DNA of 64,000 nt from Amyelois transitella (taxonomy: Eukaryota > Arthropoda > Insecta > Lepidoptera > Pyralidae): positions 248,001 to 312,000 of the forward strand of contig NC_083535.1 of the NCBI RefSeq assembly GCF_032362555.1, written 5' to 3'. A program made the position numbers and the translations under genes. Below, in pieces: positions 1 to 12,914 of this stretch. The notes under the pieces are model-generated. The model worked only from the letters and a program-made list of their open reading frames with translations, was not told the DNA's origin and searched no databases. Each line of letters opens with the position of its first letter. The first letter of the stretch is position 1.

Positions 1-936
1 CCTTATAATGAACACTTGAAGTTTGTACCCACGTACATAATTTTCCTTTGAACTACAAATAGTGTAAAAGTCTTTTAATTCAGATAAATATCGAGGTATT
101 TAATACATAAAAGACGATAACAGTGCGGTGTTTCTATTAAAAATGTAATTGAAAAATAGGTAAAAAGTAGCGGGAGAATTGAATGTAGATTAATTATTCT
201 ACCAGCAAGAACTAAATAAATAAACGAATCGTGCCCATTGTTCAATCTCGTTTTTAAAACTTTTCCGCCGGACAAAAGAATACGGTGCTTCCAATTCATC
301 ATTCAGATGCAAATGCTTTGGAAAACAAAAGACCTCTCAAATTATAATCATTTTTTCTTTATAAAGGGGTAGAAAATGGCTGAAATGATGTATTGATTAA
401 CTGTTAGTCATGCTTATGTGATTACTTCTAAAAGAAGTTGTTTCTAAAAGGAGCCCGGGGTCCTTCCTTCGAATGGTTAAACTAAAAATAATATATTGAT
501 TTTATATTTTTGAAAAAAATAAAATATATGTGTTTCTATTACTAATATCACTAACTGTTAGCTTCAGCTTCGCAATACAGCTTTTTCGCAAATGTGGTAT
601 TGGCGCACTATAATTTTTACCAGGATGAAAAGAATATTATTTCCTTCTCCAGAATCGTGAAATGGCAACAAACAAACTTACTTTCGCATTTAATAATATA
701 AGCTGGGATTACAGCAGGAAATGGAATATTTTACCTTACATTATAAAGAAATATACGATTCGAGGAAGTATAATAAAAAACGAATTCTCAGAAGTCATAA
801 AGTAATAAATCCCTCGAGTAGTAATTTTTAAGCACTTTCCAATGTTCAATTAATATAATTAAAACATTACCTATTTCCTAAAATTTAACAGCCTAGCTCT
901 TCACCCCATGATTTCACTTTTATGTTTACTTTTCTG

Positions 937-967
937 GTCCACAGGTTCGAATCCTGCCGTGGTTATG
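937..967 (+). repeat. Possible tRNA T-arm/B-box remnant
   Basis: ACAGGTTCGAATCCTGCCG resembles a tRNA T arm, but no A box or cloverleaf precedes it. A similar GGTCCACAG...GATTCCTATTGC occurs at 3942-3966, so a decayed SINE is likelier than a tRNA gene. Confidence 0.3.
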
Positions 968-982
968 TACCAATAACTCTTT

Positions 983-1221
983 TTTTGAGTTATCTATACT
1001 ATAATATTATAACGATGAAGAGTTTGTTTGTTTTTCGAATTGAAATATTCTTTTTGCGTTAAATAGACCATTTATCGAGGAAGGAAAATCACGCTGCAAC
1101 TATAAGGAGCAAAGAAATAATGGAAAATGTGAAAAAAACGGGTAAAATTATTCATCCTTGAGGGCTTCAATGATGCCCAAAATAACTATTCCACGCTGAC
1201 GAAGTCGCAGGCACAGCTAGT
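983..1221 (+). mobile_element. Helitron-type non-autonomous element (family G)
   Basis: Starts near TCTATACTATAATATTATAA and ends CGCAGGCACAGCTAG before T, as in Lep1-like lepidopteran Helitrons (5' TC, 3' CTAG, insertion A/T). Confidence 0.6.
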
Positions 1222-1222
1222 G

Positions 1223-2545
1223 TTAAATAGAATGCTTTGATTACGGTTGCTCTTACGGCAAACAAAACAATTGCATTTTGTATTAATTTATTGCTTGTTG
1301 TTGCAAAGAATATTGATGTTTTAAACAATTTTCATCGTGAAACGATTATATTTGATTATTGTATCAAAATCATTTTTTACCAATATGAGCATCTGAACTA
1401 GGCAACAATTCGCATGTCGTAAGTTTAAGCATTTTTATTTTTTCATTAAATTCACAATTAATTACTTATATTATAAAGGCGTGATTTTATGTATGTATGT
1501 TACTTATATTACATACAGCCTGATAGTTCTTGTATGATTTTATGCATTTTTTGTAATGTATGTATTTTGCAGTATGCATGTGCACTTTATCGCACCACCA
1601 ACTTAGTTTTTCTGTTTGGTCAGCTGGTTGACTGGCAGAGAATGCCAAATTTTTATTATTTTTACATTATTTTTATTATTTTTAAATTTACATTATTTAT
1701 TTATTCATAGGACTTACTCCTATGGAGTTCATGTTCATCCTATGTTAGTTATTTCATAAGGATTCCGTTGATACTCTTATCATCTTATTACCTAGTTTTC
1801 ATAGAAAAGTTTTGAGAATATTTGTAGATTTCTCCGCCTGGCGGAAAATTCTCGACAATTTTCCTCCACTCTTGAACTGTCTGTCCGAGGTCTCATATTT
1901 GACGTTGAACTCCAGACCAGATAATCAGTAATACCTTCCATTTACCAATCATTGTCAAAAAAAACCAAAGACGTTCACGAGTATATGTTTGTTCTCACTT
2001 TATTTCTAAGTGGTATAAGTTGACTAAAAATAATATATGATCAGCTTAATTCGCAGAAAAATATCAAGCGTTCTTTAATGAATACTTTAGTAAATCGAAA
2101 TTACTGAAATTGTATAAAACTGAAAATATATTGAAAGTAAAAATACATTATAAGAAAGCTACAATTTTATATCCATAATAGCTGAAGTATGTCTCTATAA
2201 TAAATTTAATATTATTTGAGTGCTTTCACAATGGCGGAGTGTCGACTTTGGTATTGAGGTGTCTCGTATTTTGATCTAGGAAATGTCTAGGAGTTACCTG
2301 TGGCATTATCTGGATCCGTCTGAGCTTGGTCTGGACCAGACAGGATAAATCAATTGAATGAATTTTTGAGTAAGTTCAATGACTTTTAAGATGCGACGCA
2401 AAATATGGGGGTTTAAAACTTTAAATCACTTTTTAACTCTGAATAATAAATATCACTTAGCTGTAAATTTATGCATACACTTTTAAGGATATCTAAAAGA
2501 TGTATCATTTGTAAATCGTTTTCATTCTTACAAGTATTTAAATAT
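1223..2545. other. No feature recognised
   Basis: AT-rich, no supported ORF, exon or repeat family; the same holds for 1-936 apart from short simple runs. Confidence 0.5.
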
Positions 2546-2550
2546 ATAAA

Positions 2551-2755
2551 AGACTAGAGGCCGCCCGCAACTTCGTCCGCATGGAAACCCTATCAATCCC
2601 GCGGGAACTCCGGGATAAAAAGTAGCCTATATTCTAGGTCTTCAGCTACCTACATACCAAATTTCATCATAATCAGTTCAGCAGATATTGCGTGAAAGAG
2701 AAACAAACATCCATACTGACATACTCACAAACTTTCGCATTTATAATATTAATAG
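2551..2755 (-). mobile_element. Helitron-type element, second subfamily
   Basis: CTAGAGGCCGCCCGCAACTT start (minus-strand 3' end) to CATTTATAATATTAATAGGA; same subfamily as 19384. Confidence 0.55.
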
Positions 2756-3341
2756 GATATTGACTGACATCAGCGCCCAGCCTTAACCTGGGTCAAGACA
2801 GTAAAAATTTAGCACTCACGTTTCTTATGTGATTTAGGAGTGCAAGACAGGATTCTCGAAATTCCCGCGGGAATAGTAAGCAAAATTTATCATATTTCGC
2901 TGGCACAGTGTATAGTATTTAAATAAAATCATTCTAGCTTTCAAATCTGTGTACCGCTCTTTATTGAAAATGTTATCGAAGTCTATATACCTACCCGCTC
3001 GCCTAGACGCTCCCTTAAATACATTAATCCGTAAATACCTATCACAATCTCAAAAATATTAGAATTATCATCCGTCAAAGGCACTCCTCCATATCCTTGC
3101 CCGGGAATTTCATTTCCTGGTTAGACACGGCAACACTATTATCTGGGATGATCGAGCCGCTTCACTCAGACGCAGTTATAATAAAATTGTCTATCTGTCT
3201 GTGAATTTAATTATTATTGTATTTGCTCGAGCGAGCTCGGAATTCCCTTTGTTTATTGCGATTGCGGAATATCGAGGTGTTTTGGATTATATTTACTACA
3301 GGGTTGTTGTTCCTGCTTGGGACGGGATGCGTTTGGGGTAA

Positions 3342-3594
3342 ATACATACATACATGTAATCACGTCTATATCCCTTGCGGGGTAGACAGCGCCAACAATC
3401 TTGAAAAAACTGATAGGCCACGTTCAGCTGTTTGGCTTAATGATAGAATTGAGATTCAAATAGTGACAAGTTGCTAGCCCTTCGCCTAAAAGAAGAATCC
3501 CAAGTTAATAAGCCTATCATTTAGTCGCCTTTTACGACATCCATGGGAACGAGATGGAGTGGTCCTATTCTTTTTCTTGTGCCGGGAACCACGC
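3342..3594 (-). repeat. Family A SINE-like repeat, full-length
   Basis: About 250-bp family: starts GTGCCGTGTGGTTCCCGGCAC, middle GTCGTAAAAGGCGACTAAGG and GGCTAGCAACCTGTCACTAT, 3' end GATATAGACGTGATTATATG plus TATG repeats. No pol III boxes seen. Confidence 0.75.
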
Positions 3595-3606
3595 GTCTCT
3601 ATCACA

Positions 3607-3705
3607 GTTTATGAGATACAACTGACAGACGGACAGACAGACAGTGGTGGCTTAGTAACAAGATCCCGTTTTTACTTTTACGTATGGAACCCTAAAAAGG
3701 AGCAC
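3607..3705 (+). repeat. Dispersed fragment ending GGAACCCTAAAAA
   Basis: TTTATGAGATACAACTGACA, GACGGACAGACAGACAG, GGAACCCTAAAAAGG; same order at 28935-29040. A mutated form lies at 48735-48790. Confidence 0.5.
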
Positions 3706-4023
3706 ACATAGAAAATAAGAAAAAAAAAGTATCTTAAGAGTACTGTTTTCACTTGGAAATTTATTTGGCGTAAGTAAATCGGGTGAAATCGTGCAAGCCG
3801 GACTTATCTGCGGAGGAATTCGGGGGGCGATACACCCCCATGTTACCCCCGCGACCCCCCACGTAATACAATAATTGGATAATTTCTTTCAAGCTTTAGT
3901 GTAAACCTACGTGACGTACCGGTTTAAAACGGCTGTTCTGTAGGTCCACAGTTTGATTCCTATTGCTGACAAATCTTACCGGTTGCAGCCTCACACCCTG
4001 GAGAGGAGCCCGGGGTATACCTT

Positions 4024-4516
4024 TGTGGCGACATCTGTGGCGCAGCGGTAGTACGCTTGTCTGTGACACCGGAGGTCCTGGGTTCGAATCCCGGCCAGGG
4101 CATGATGAGAAATGATTTTTTTCTGATTGGCCCGGGTCTTGGATGTTTATCTATGTAAGTATTTACTATAAAATATAGTATCGTTGAGTTAGTATCTCGT
4201 AACACAAGTCTCGAACTTACTTCGAGGCTAACTCAATAAGCGTAATTTGTCCCGTATGTATGTATGTTTGTATCTCTACGCCACTCGTCACAACATCCAA
4301 TCAAACAACTACTGTCAATCATCGCGAAGAAATTGACGCGCTCAACCAATAGCAGCGAAGAATCTAAATCGCGATTTCAAAGATTTCATGGATTGGAGCA
4401 TAAATACAACCTCCGACACATCATCGTCTGTCGCGCGGTTCCCCAGGCATAACACCTAGCCTGGCGGAAGATCTTCCCTTTGGTGGCGGTCGAGCCAAAT
4501 CATCGCTCCCGCTACA
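4024..4516 (+). repeat. Solo LTR of the same family, split by a SINE
   Basis: LTR bases at 4024-4035 and about 4275-4516 add up to 254 bp, the full LTR length. A tRNA-derived SINE (4036-4274) interrupts it. Flanks CCTT (4020-4023) and TCTT (4517-4520) look like a slightly decayed 4-bp duplication. Confidence 0.7.
4036..4274 (+). repeat. tRNA-derived SINE, family C (full-length)
   Basis: Pol III A box (TGGCGCAGCGGTAG) near 4038-4051 and B box GGTTCGAATCC at 4081-4091 in a tRNA-like head, then a body ending in TATG repeats. Other copies: 29862, 51353 and 61020. Confidence 0.8.
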
Positions 4517-4910
4517 TCTTCAATCACGGACCCTGAATTGGATGAGTCAGGTTTTTACACGAAGCGACTCCCATCAGACCTCCGCAACCTTTGCAGGTAA
4601 ACCTAACCCGTATTGGGTCGATCATGGTTTCACATTCAGTTGCTTGAATAAACTTTAGATTCTTCAGTAAGGCGATGGTCTAGCAAAATGTCACTTTACG
4701 AATCCCAATTCTATCATTAACCTGAATGTCCTTTCAGTTAAAACTTTTTTATTCATTATTATGGGGCACTTCATATCACTTAATAAATCTTTTGGTTTCA
4801 CAACATTGATTAACGTCAAATAAATTACTCAAAACTAAGTTTACTGCCGCTTACCAAGCGTCAGTGCAGAAGAAACGAATTATTTTTACTAAAGATTTTT
4901 TAAAGTTTTT

Positions 4911-5052
4911 CTAAGGGATAGGCTTACAAACTTGGGATTCTTTTTTAGGCGATGGGCTAGCAACCTAGCTGAACGTGCCCATTCAGTCTTTTCAAGACTG
5001 TTGGCTCTACCCCGCAAGGGTTATAGACGTGACCATATATATGTATGTATGT
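4911..5052 (+). repeat. Family A repeat, 5'-truncated
   Basis: Begins at CTAAGGGATAGGCTTACAAA and ends in TATG repeats. Confidence 0.7.
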
Positions 5053-5409
5053 TTTTTTTATTGAAGTTCACCTTTTATTCAATGCAAATAACAAAGCTAC
5101 GGCCTGTCCGTGCGACCGCAGTATTACGACATGCGCCGCCAATATCGTTTGCATACACGTCGGTTTGTTTTCATCACAGAGCTTTTATAGATATCGAGCT
5201 TTTAAATTGAAAGTCGGAATGTATTCCAATCTGTTGTCCACCTAGAAAGTTCCACTGTATAACGTTACCATTGGTTCTCCTGACTTATTGTCAGTTGCGT
5301 TACGAGTATCTGCCTGTGACCACAATTTGTGGGTTAGTCGGTTAATGATATGGCAATTTTGTTAAGTCTAGTAGCAAAATAAGTTGAAGTGTGTAAATGA
5401 ACGAATGGC

Positions 5410-5570
5410 TGATAAACTTAGGATACTACTTTTTAGGCGATTGGCTAGTTACTTGTTAGGTACTATAGATATAAATTAAATTTTATTTATCTATCCAACT
5501 GACCGGCTCTTTAGTTTTTCCGAGGCAGCTGGCTCTATCTTACCCGTGAAGGGTAAAGACGTGATTACAT
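5410..5570 (+). repeat. Family A repeat, degenerate
   Basis: Recognisable GGCGATTGGCTAG and GTAAAGACGTGATTACAT blocks with an AT-rich disruption between them. Confidence 0.5.
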
Positions 5571-6711
5571 AGATAATTTGTTTATTTTATATAAAACTAA
5601 ATAAAATATTTTGCCCAAAACCGGAGACTAAAGCGTGTGTCCATCCAAAACGATAAAAACTTTTACACGACCTATTATTTAATGTGGCGCTGTAAAAACC
5701 CCTTTATAATAATTAAAGGTGTAATTCAAAACTTTTAACGACTTTTCTATAATATCATACTTCATTTGGGCGAAGTTGCGAATCGTCGGGCATCGGCGTC
5801 AATAAAAACCGCCGCGCTACAATTTGCGGAAGCATGTTGCTCGGTACACGAATGAGAGACTAAATATCTCTTAAGTATATCCTTCTTGTGTCAAATCTGG
5901 TAAAAATAAGTTTTTCTCTACCTCAAAATCAAACTTTTTGAATGTCAGTTTATTTTTAATAATTATCGTCTATGCTCCTTTTTCCCCCTTGACTTAAGTC
6001 CCAGTAACATACCTCACCTTTATAAATCAGTTATTTTAAAATTATTTAACACAAAATCAATCGTCATGAAGGAAAAACAAAGATACGTCAAACTCACTAC
6101 ACCAAAATAAAAGTCCACCGTGTACAATTCGTGGGCCGGGTTATACTTTCAGGCAATTTGGGGTAAGCGTGGCAAAAGTTGTCGCATTACGCGTCCCAAA
6201 TTACCCCGCCTGGTCAAACGCTCTTAGCTATATTTTTAGGGGAAAAATCTATCTGTAATTTTCGCATTGAGTGCCTGAGTGGTTGCGTTTTGGCAACATT
6301 CGCTATCTCGTCTCGATTGAGTATGTATTTAAATTTTACGTCCTGTGTGCAATTTTTTTTTGTCTACGATTTGGTGTCCGAATGTTTTATTTTTATTAAA
6401 TAAGTTTAGTTACATACATACTGCAACAAAATTCAGATTTTTCAGGATATGTTTAAGCTAAAAAGCGAATGGAATAGAATATTTATTTGCTTATGATTAG
6501 GGTTTACAAAAGGTGTAGAATAAAATATATTTCCTCCTGATCAGCCATTAATTATAGCGTGCAAATTATTATAAAATTACACATAAGTCACTTAAGTCAA
6601 ATTAATAAACTCTTAATAAAATGATGATATTATTATGTCAATATGTTACAATAAGTAAAAAATGCATGAACATATAAATAAATGTGAACAAAGAAAGAAC
6701 GAAACAACATA

Positions 6712-6794
6712 AGTATACTGGGATCGTGGTAAATAAGATGCCTATCTTGTTTCTGTCTACCCCTTTGAAGAAGAGGCGAGATCATATTTATGTT
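6712..6794 (+). repeat. Family B fragment, degenerate
   Basis: CTGGGATCGTGGTAAATAAG and GTCTACCCCTTTGAAGAAGA match the family tail. Confidence 0.4.
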
Positions 6795-7031
6795 TTAAAT
6801 ATCTCATTATGATACTTTAACAAAAGAAAATCTCTTAAAATAACATTCAGTTACAAGGAGAATTCAAGATGGCGGAGCGGAGACAAAAGGACCTGTTGAT
6901 TTAACATTGTCATATTTCAAAGCATCCATATTGTTTTCCCGCGGGACTTCCTTATTCGTTCAGGGGTTATTTTTTACTGTATGTTAACCGTCGAAATGGC
7001 TCTTTTTGTGAGCAAATCGAATAAAAATATT

Positions 7032-9232
7032 CTTTTTTTTTTTTTTTTTTTTTTCTCTTTATTTTTTTTTTACAGGGCTTTTTCCTTAATGGCATGTCAG
7101 CCCTATCGTACCCTAATTAAGAGATCTACTTCTGAGAAAATATAAACACAAACTCGTAAAATTTTCTTGCAACTATCGAGTTAGGTTTTGACAATATTGA
7201 CTGGGCAAGTCCCACATCATTGTAGTTTAACATTAATTCTCTCACTAGTTGATCCCTTTCACACTTATATTTAATACAATCAATGAGTATATGTTGTACA
7301 TCTTCTAAAACACCACATCTTTCACAGTTAGGAGTATCTGATTTTTTCATCATAAATTTAAACTTATTACATAAATAATGACCAGAACGAAGTCTAAATG
7401 CTACTTTAATTAAATTTCTACTAAGTTTTACATTACTAAACCAAGGCACTTGAGGAGGTTGACTCTGTAGCGTTTTATACCAAATTCCTTTCTCCAATGA
7501 TCTACGGTTAAAATATTCTTTCCATAAATTGTAGGTAATATTTTTGAATTTAGAAAACTTTTCTACATAATCCGGTGAAATAGTAGTGCTAGAACCACTG
7601 GTCCTTGCTTCTTTTGCTAATGAGTCCACCTTCTCATTGCCCACCAAACCTATATGAGATGGAACCCATTGCAATCTTAACTCAACATCGGTTTGAACTA
7701 CTTCATACAAAAGTGCCAAAATATCGTAGGCTATCGATATACCTCTGCTATTTCCAGAGGCGCATCGAGCCAGGTGTTGAAGCGCACTTTTGCTATCAGT
7801 GAAGATGACACATCTTTGTATACCCAGCCCTCTTATGTACGATACTGCCTTTAAAATTGCAATGAGTTCAACGGACATTATAGACAGACAGGGATCGACC
7901 TTAAAACCTTCAGAGAAATTGGTGGTGCAGTCATAAAAAGCCGCACCTGCCCCTTCATCACTTTTCGACCCGTCAGTGAACAACATGTGCCATCCACGAT
8001 ATTTCTCTTGGATTTCATTCATTATTTCAAACTTGAGGACACTCGCGTCGTAAGACGCTTTTGCCTGTTTGACGGCTTTTAAATTAATCTCAATCTTGTA
8101 CTCTATGCTTGAGACCCAAGTATTCAAAGTAAACATTTCCAGAGGAGCAGATGAATGGATAATCTCATGTTTGGTTTTTTCATAACATTCTACTAGCAGT
8201 GGTTTCTTTTTTTTCTTCCAGTATTTAAATTGACACAGAGTACTTAACTTATCAAGAAGGTTTACACTTTCGTTTTCTGAAATTGATTGAAATTTCAAAC
8301 AATGTTTGTATGCCAACTGAACTCTTCTTATATACAGGGGAGGTATACTTAATTCACTCTCCATCACATGTATGGGCGTGCTCTTAAGGAAACCTCCTAT
8401 GATTCTTAAAGCCTGATTTTGAACCTTGTCTAATTTTTTTAAATGTGTTTGAGCACTATTTCCAAACAAGCCACTTCCATAGTCCAGTCTGCTTCTAATA
8501 AGTGATAAATATAATTTTCGCATATGATTAGGATGTACTCCCCAAGATGACCCTGTTAGTACTTTTAAAATGTTCAAAAATTTTAAACATTTTTCGCTTA
8601 CTTCATTGATATGCTTGCTCCACAGTAGTTTTTTGTCCAACCATAGTCCCAAATATTTAATACACTCGCTGGAAGATAATGTCACCGAATTTATTTTAAC
8701 ATTGGGTACCAGCTGCCTACGACCTCTACTGAATACACATAGTTTTGTCTTACTTGAAGATAGCTCCAATCCCAAATCATTTAAAAGAGATACGGTTACA
8801 TCCAAAGCGGCTTGAATTTCATCCTCACAACAACTGAAATCCTTATGACTGAAATACAATACAAAATCATCTGCATACTGACCAACAATAACATTTTGTA
8901 TTTGCTGACAAATTTTATAAGTGGCCAAATTAAATAAAAGAGGAGACAAAGGGTCACCTTGCGCTAAGCCTCTATTAGTCCATCTGGTAACCATTTTATC
9001 CTTATTTTCATTTGGCACCGACAGGTGTCTCTCGGTAAGAAACGACCACAGATAATTACAAATATTAGCCCCAATATTAAGTTCATCAAGCAGAATAAAA
9101 ATATTCTTGAACAATATTAATGATTTGTGACAGCTCGACTTTCTTCGGAATTGTCGTTTTATTATTGGATCTATTTCACTTGTCGCTTTCATATTTTCTT
9201 TGTTATCATTTATCATTCATGGGTTTTTGGAA
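7032..9232 (-). mobile_element. 5'-truncated RNase H-bearing LINE (I-group type)
   Basis: Minus-strand element with an open frame 9216-7126 and a poly(A) tail read as the T run at 7032-7054, with AATAAA just before it. The element is cut off at its 5' end inside the reverse transcriptase domain; no endonuclease or ORF1 remains. Confidence 0.75.
7126..9216 (-). pseudogene. LINE reverse transcriptase/RNase H ORF, truncated and missing RT motif A
   Basis: 696 codons remain. Reverse transcriptase part: RGLAQGDPLSPLLFNLA, QYADDFVLYFSH, KYLGLWLDKKLLWSKHI. RNase H part (about residues 415-545): LFTDGSKSDEGAGAAF, SVELIAILKA, IFTDSKSALQHL, WVPSHIGLVGNEKVDSLA, i.e. a full Asp-Glu-Asp-Asp set. A Cys-rich CERCGVLEDVQHILIDC follows, usual for I-type elements. 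The N-terminal segment runs FRRKSSCHKSLIL straight into IFILLDELNIG, so the block with the catalytic Asp of motif A appears deleted. It cannot be an active RT even though the frame is open. Confidence 0.75.
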
Positions 9233-11073
9233 AATGTAATAAACTGAATCTCCTATTTAAGTATTGTATTTATTTTTTTATAGAAATAAAAAAAATGAAA
9301 ACTTTATACCATATTTAATTAAGTTATTTGTATTCGCTTCAGTCGCGTTGGATCATTCACATGATTACGAAGATGGAAAACAAACTGAAAAAATGTGAAA
9401 AATAATATTGGTCTCGATTTGGGATGCTTGATTTTATTTAATTTTCGTGGAATCAGAACGAACCTTAACTTGAACATGTGTTTTTTTATGCTACCTGCTA
9501 GAAGTTTTATTTACCCAATACTTCTAACTCAGAGACTTTATAATGCAATTATTACTAGCGTTATTATTATATAACACCATAATTCAATTATAAAAATAAA
9601 TTTGCGAACCTGCCATTGCACTTATTCGAAAAAAATGTGCACGTGACCCACAGCTATATTATTTGAGGGGTGTAAAAGCACAAAAGCACAATACTACAAA
9701 TGTGAAATGGCGGTTCGCATAATAAATGTTATTGATTCACAGCTGACTACTTTAATCTCCTGTGTAATGCTATCTCAGGAGATATTGTGTAGAAGTAGGG
9801 TTGTTAACATGCGCTTATAATTTCAAGGTCATTTTTTTTAAAGAAAATAAATATTAATATACGGAACAAATTACACAGATCGCCTTTCGATTTTCGTTCG
9901 ATTCTATGTTTTTTATTATAAAACAGTATGTCTGTTTGTTTATCTGAGTTTACTTTGGACTTTTAAAACTAAGTGGCTGAGGGTAAAAATGGGTAGGTAT
10001 GAAAAAATGTTTTAAAATAGGTTCTAATATCATGAAATACACCTTATCTAGTATTATATTTTTTATTTTTTCAAAATCTCTAGATGTAAAATGTTAATTT
10101 GTACATTTTTAAGATATAATGATGTTTTTAACCGACCTGCAAGAAGGGTTATGTTTCCGTATATATTTTGTACGTAGATATGTAATATTGTATAAAACTT
10201 TCTACTTTACAAACAACCAAACGAATCATATAAGTATCGTTATAATTGTCATGATTGCTTAAATATTCGTTGGTAATTTTTACTTTTTACTAAGTTAATT
10301 TTATTTTCCAAGCGGTATTTTTTTAATTGTCCCACCTACTAATATATTAATTTTATTTCTGTGCATTGGCGTGTATCAGCGGAAGAAATGGCGCCTTAAG
10401 ATTAGGAAAGCCGACCCCGCGTAACGGGAAGAGGCGAGGACAAAGAAGAAGATTTCTGTGCATTGGCAACCCTACATGTAGCTACAGCTGAGAGCAATAA
10501 AACGGCAGGGGCGGTGCATTGCACACAAAAGGTAGTGTTTCGTATAAAACGCGGCGCTAATGCAATCACTTGATCGCCATGTTGACACTTACATTATGGA
10601 CATTTTGTAGAAAAAAAATGTTAATTTCATAATATTTATACAGTAGACATGGACAGGAGGAGGATCTATTTATTCTGACATCATAAATCTTTTAACATCA
10701 GGTCCGTGCTTGGGACATGGCTTATTGTGCTCATGGCTTAAAATAATAAAAAAAATACACAAGCTCTCTAGTAACTAAGTCGCTCGTGGGTATATCCTAA
10801 AAAAAAGTTTGCATATATTATTACTTACTAACTTAGGATAAGTGTATTGTTACTAACAAAAATGAGTCAATGGTCACTTGAATAAATAAATTTATTATTA
10901 TTTTTATTATATACATGTGAATTCGGACACACAAATCCATGTCAATGCCGGCAAAGGAGCAGTGCCAACCATAAAAATGTGTTAACCTGTATTTTCTATT
11001 TTATTTTTTGTTATACTCACCAGCAACCCCATTAAAGGTATAGCTATCTCTGCTTGTAAGTCTATTTGTTCAC
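9233..11073. other. No gene; one possible LINE-end fragment
   Basis: AT-rich. At 10381-10455 a stretch with AAGCCGACCCCGCGTAACGG has the look of an RTE-type ORF tail but is too short to name. Nothing else recognised. Confidence 0.4.
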
Positions 11074-11200
11074 TGTGGCGACATCACTAACGTCACACGT
11101 CATCTGTCAATCACAGCGAAGAATGTGACGCGCTCAGCCAATGGCAGCGAAGAGTCTAAATCGCGCAAGCAAAGATTTCATGGATTTGATGAATTTATTG
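11074..11200 (+). repeat. Partial LTR of the miniature element family
   Basis: Starts TGTGGCGACATC like the LTR 5' end and matches through the GCGAAGA/GATTTCATGGAT segment, then diverges. Truncated at its 3' side. Confidence 0.6.
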
Positions 11201-11245
11201 GTTATACAGAAGAAAATTCAATCAACCTCCCACCACTCAAGTTAA

Positions 11246-11335
11246 CCCGATTCCTGCATAATCCTTTCGCTTCATCCACATTCATCAGTCTTCACGCAAG
11301 GTCGATTTAGTTTACTCTTGTCCTGAACTTAGCCA
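11246..11335 (-). repeat. Family B fragment, adjoining a partial LTR
   Basis: TTCGCTTCATCCACATTCAT block with a diverged remainder. Confidence 0.45.
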
Positions 11336-12833
11336 GTACATCCCCGATTAGACTAAGCCTTGTATTTGTTGTTAAAAGTTTAGTTCCGCTTTTGTTTTTA
11401 CAAAGTCGCAACTAACTAACTAACGAAGCCACTGAAAATATTTGGACTAGAAACCACAGAACTTAGCGCTGAAATCGTAACACGCCGCCATATTATATTA
11501 GTATGGAGCGCATGAACGGCTAATCTTCTGACCCCCAGGGCCCTAATACTTATTTACTGTTTTGTTAAGCAATAAAATGGGCGAGTGCAGCTGCATTGCA
11601 TTTGTTATGCTGACATTAGCTGTGTTTATTTTGTAACTTTACTAGTGGATCGCCCGCGGATCCGTACGCGTTAAACGAAAATAAAAAATCCAGTTATTTC
11701 CCTTTCCGGCGGTAATTTTCATAAATCCTTTCTTCGGACGTCTTCTAGTTGCAATCTACCTTTCCGCAAATATGGTATTTATTGGCTCAGTAGTTTTTGA
11801 GCTATCATGAACAGTGAGTAAGTGTTTTTCGCTGTTATACATAGATATACTTACTAGAGGACGCCCGCGTAAAACAAAAAAATCAATATGTTAAGAGTCT
11901 GTGCCATTTTAGTGTCCAAGGGGAGTTAATTAATAATTTCGTTTAAAAGTAATTCAGTCGTTCACTTTCTTCTTTGTTATATTTAGATACAGATTTCTAA
12001 GCAGCATTTTGTTTTTGTATAAGACGTTTACCCACCCACTATTGCGATAGTTTCTGTTCATGGACGGTTCGAGTTCAGAGAGCTAATTTAATTAGCTCCG
12101 TGGGTTGTTTGAAATATATTTATCTTCTTGAATATTTTAAGAAAAAAAAATCCATATTTAAAAAAAACGTAGGCAGAGACTACATCTTTCCACTTACCAT
12201 GATCCTGAGTACTTCTTCCGCTGCAAACTGGTCTTTTCAGGATCCTTTTGACTATATGTACAATGTTTTAATTTTATTACAATAGCAGTGATAACTAAAT
12301 ACGTTAATGTCAACGTTTATATACCGACGTACCAACTAACGTTAATATGTAAAATTTTAACAATTTTTATCGAACTTATTCCTTTTGTAAATTGTTCTAT
12401 CAACGATTAATGTCATTACACAATAAACAATAATTCTTTTCACTATGAGCACCATAAACCAATGAAATATTGTGAATGTAAGTATGTTATGAGATAATTG
12501 AAAAAAAAATAACAAGTAAATAAATTTACCAGGTAAAATATGATTACGACTGCATTAAAACCATTTTATTTAATGCGAGTGTTTTTATTTTATTAACCTC
12601 AAAAGGGACAGAGTGATGCTGATGGTGGTTCTGTGATGCATACAGATAATTAAATTGATGATAGGCCAACGAGATGTATATAATGTGATACTTAATTCTT
12701 TATTTCTCACGGGGTAGACAATATATAGTCATGAGTCATGAAAATAATGCCACATTCAGCTAAATGACCAGTTATTAGCGCATCACCTAAAAGAGTTTAT
12801 TTTATTAGTTTACTTTATATTACCTGTTAGTAT

Positions 12834-12914
12834 GCAGAGATCGTGGCAAGTGGAAAGAGGTAGTCTCTGCCTACCCCTCCGGGAAAGAGGCGTGATTTTA
12901 TGTATGTATGTATG
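12834..12914 (+). repeat. Family B LINE tail, 5'-truncated, with target-site duplication
   Basis: 81 bp flanked by the identical 13-mer TACCTGTTAGTAT at 12821-12833 and 12915-12927. Confidence 0.75.

Larger units (their letters stand above)
3979..4650 (+). repeat. Family D SINE-like repeat, split by the LTR
   Basis: Left part 3979-4023 (GGTTGCAGCCTCACACCCTG onward) and right part 4517-4650 (ATGAGTCAGGTTTTTACACG) align in order with the uninterrupted copies at 22955 and 30329, bracketing the LTR insertion. Confidence 0.65.

Noticed and set aside
4028..4100. Genuine tRNA gene at the SINE C head
   Set aside because: A and B boxes are present, but the head continues into a ~150-bp SINE body found at four places and no stable cloverleaf is apparent.
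4264..4452. 62-codon ORF, also seen at 33746-33934 and within 32998-33273 (minus)
   Set aside because: It is an open frame within the LTR of the miniature element, recurring only because the LTR recurs.
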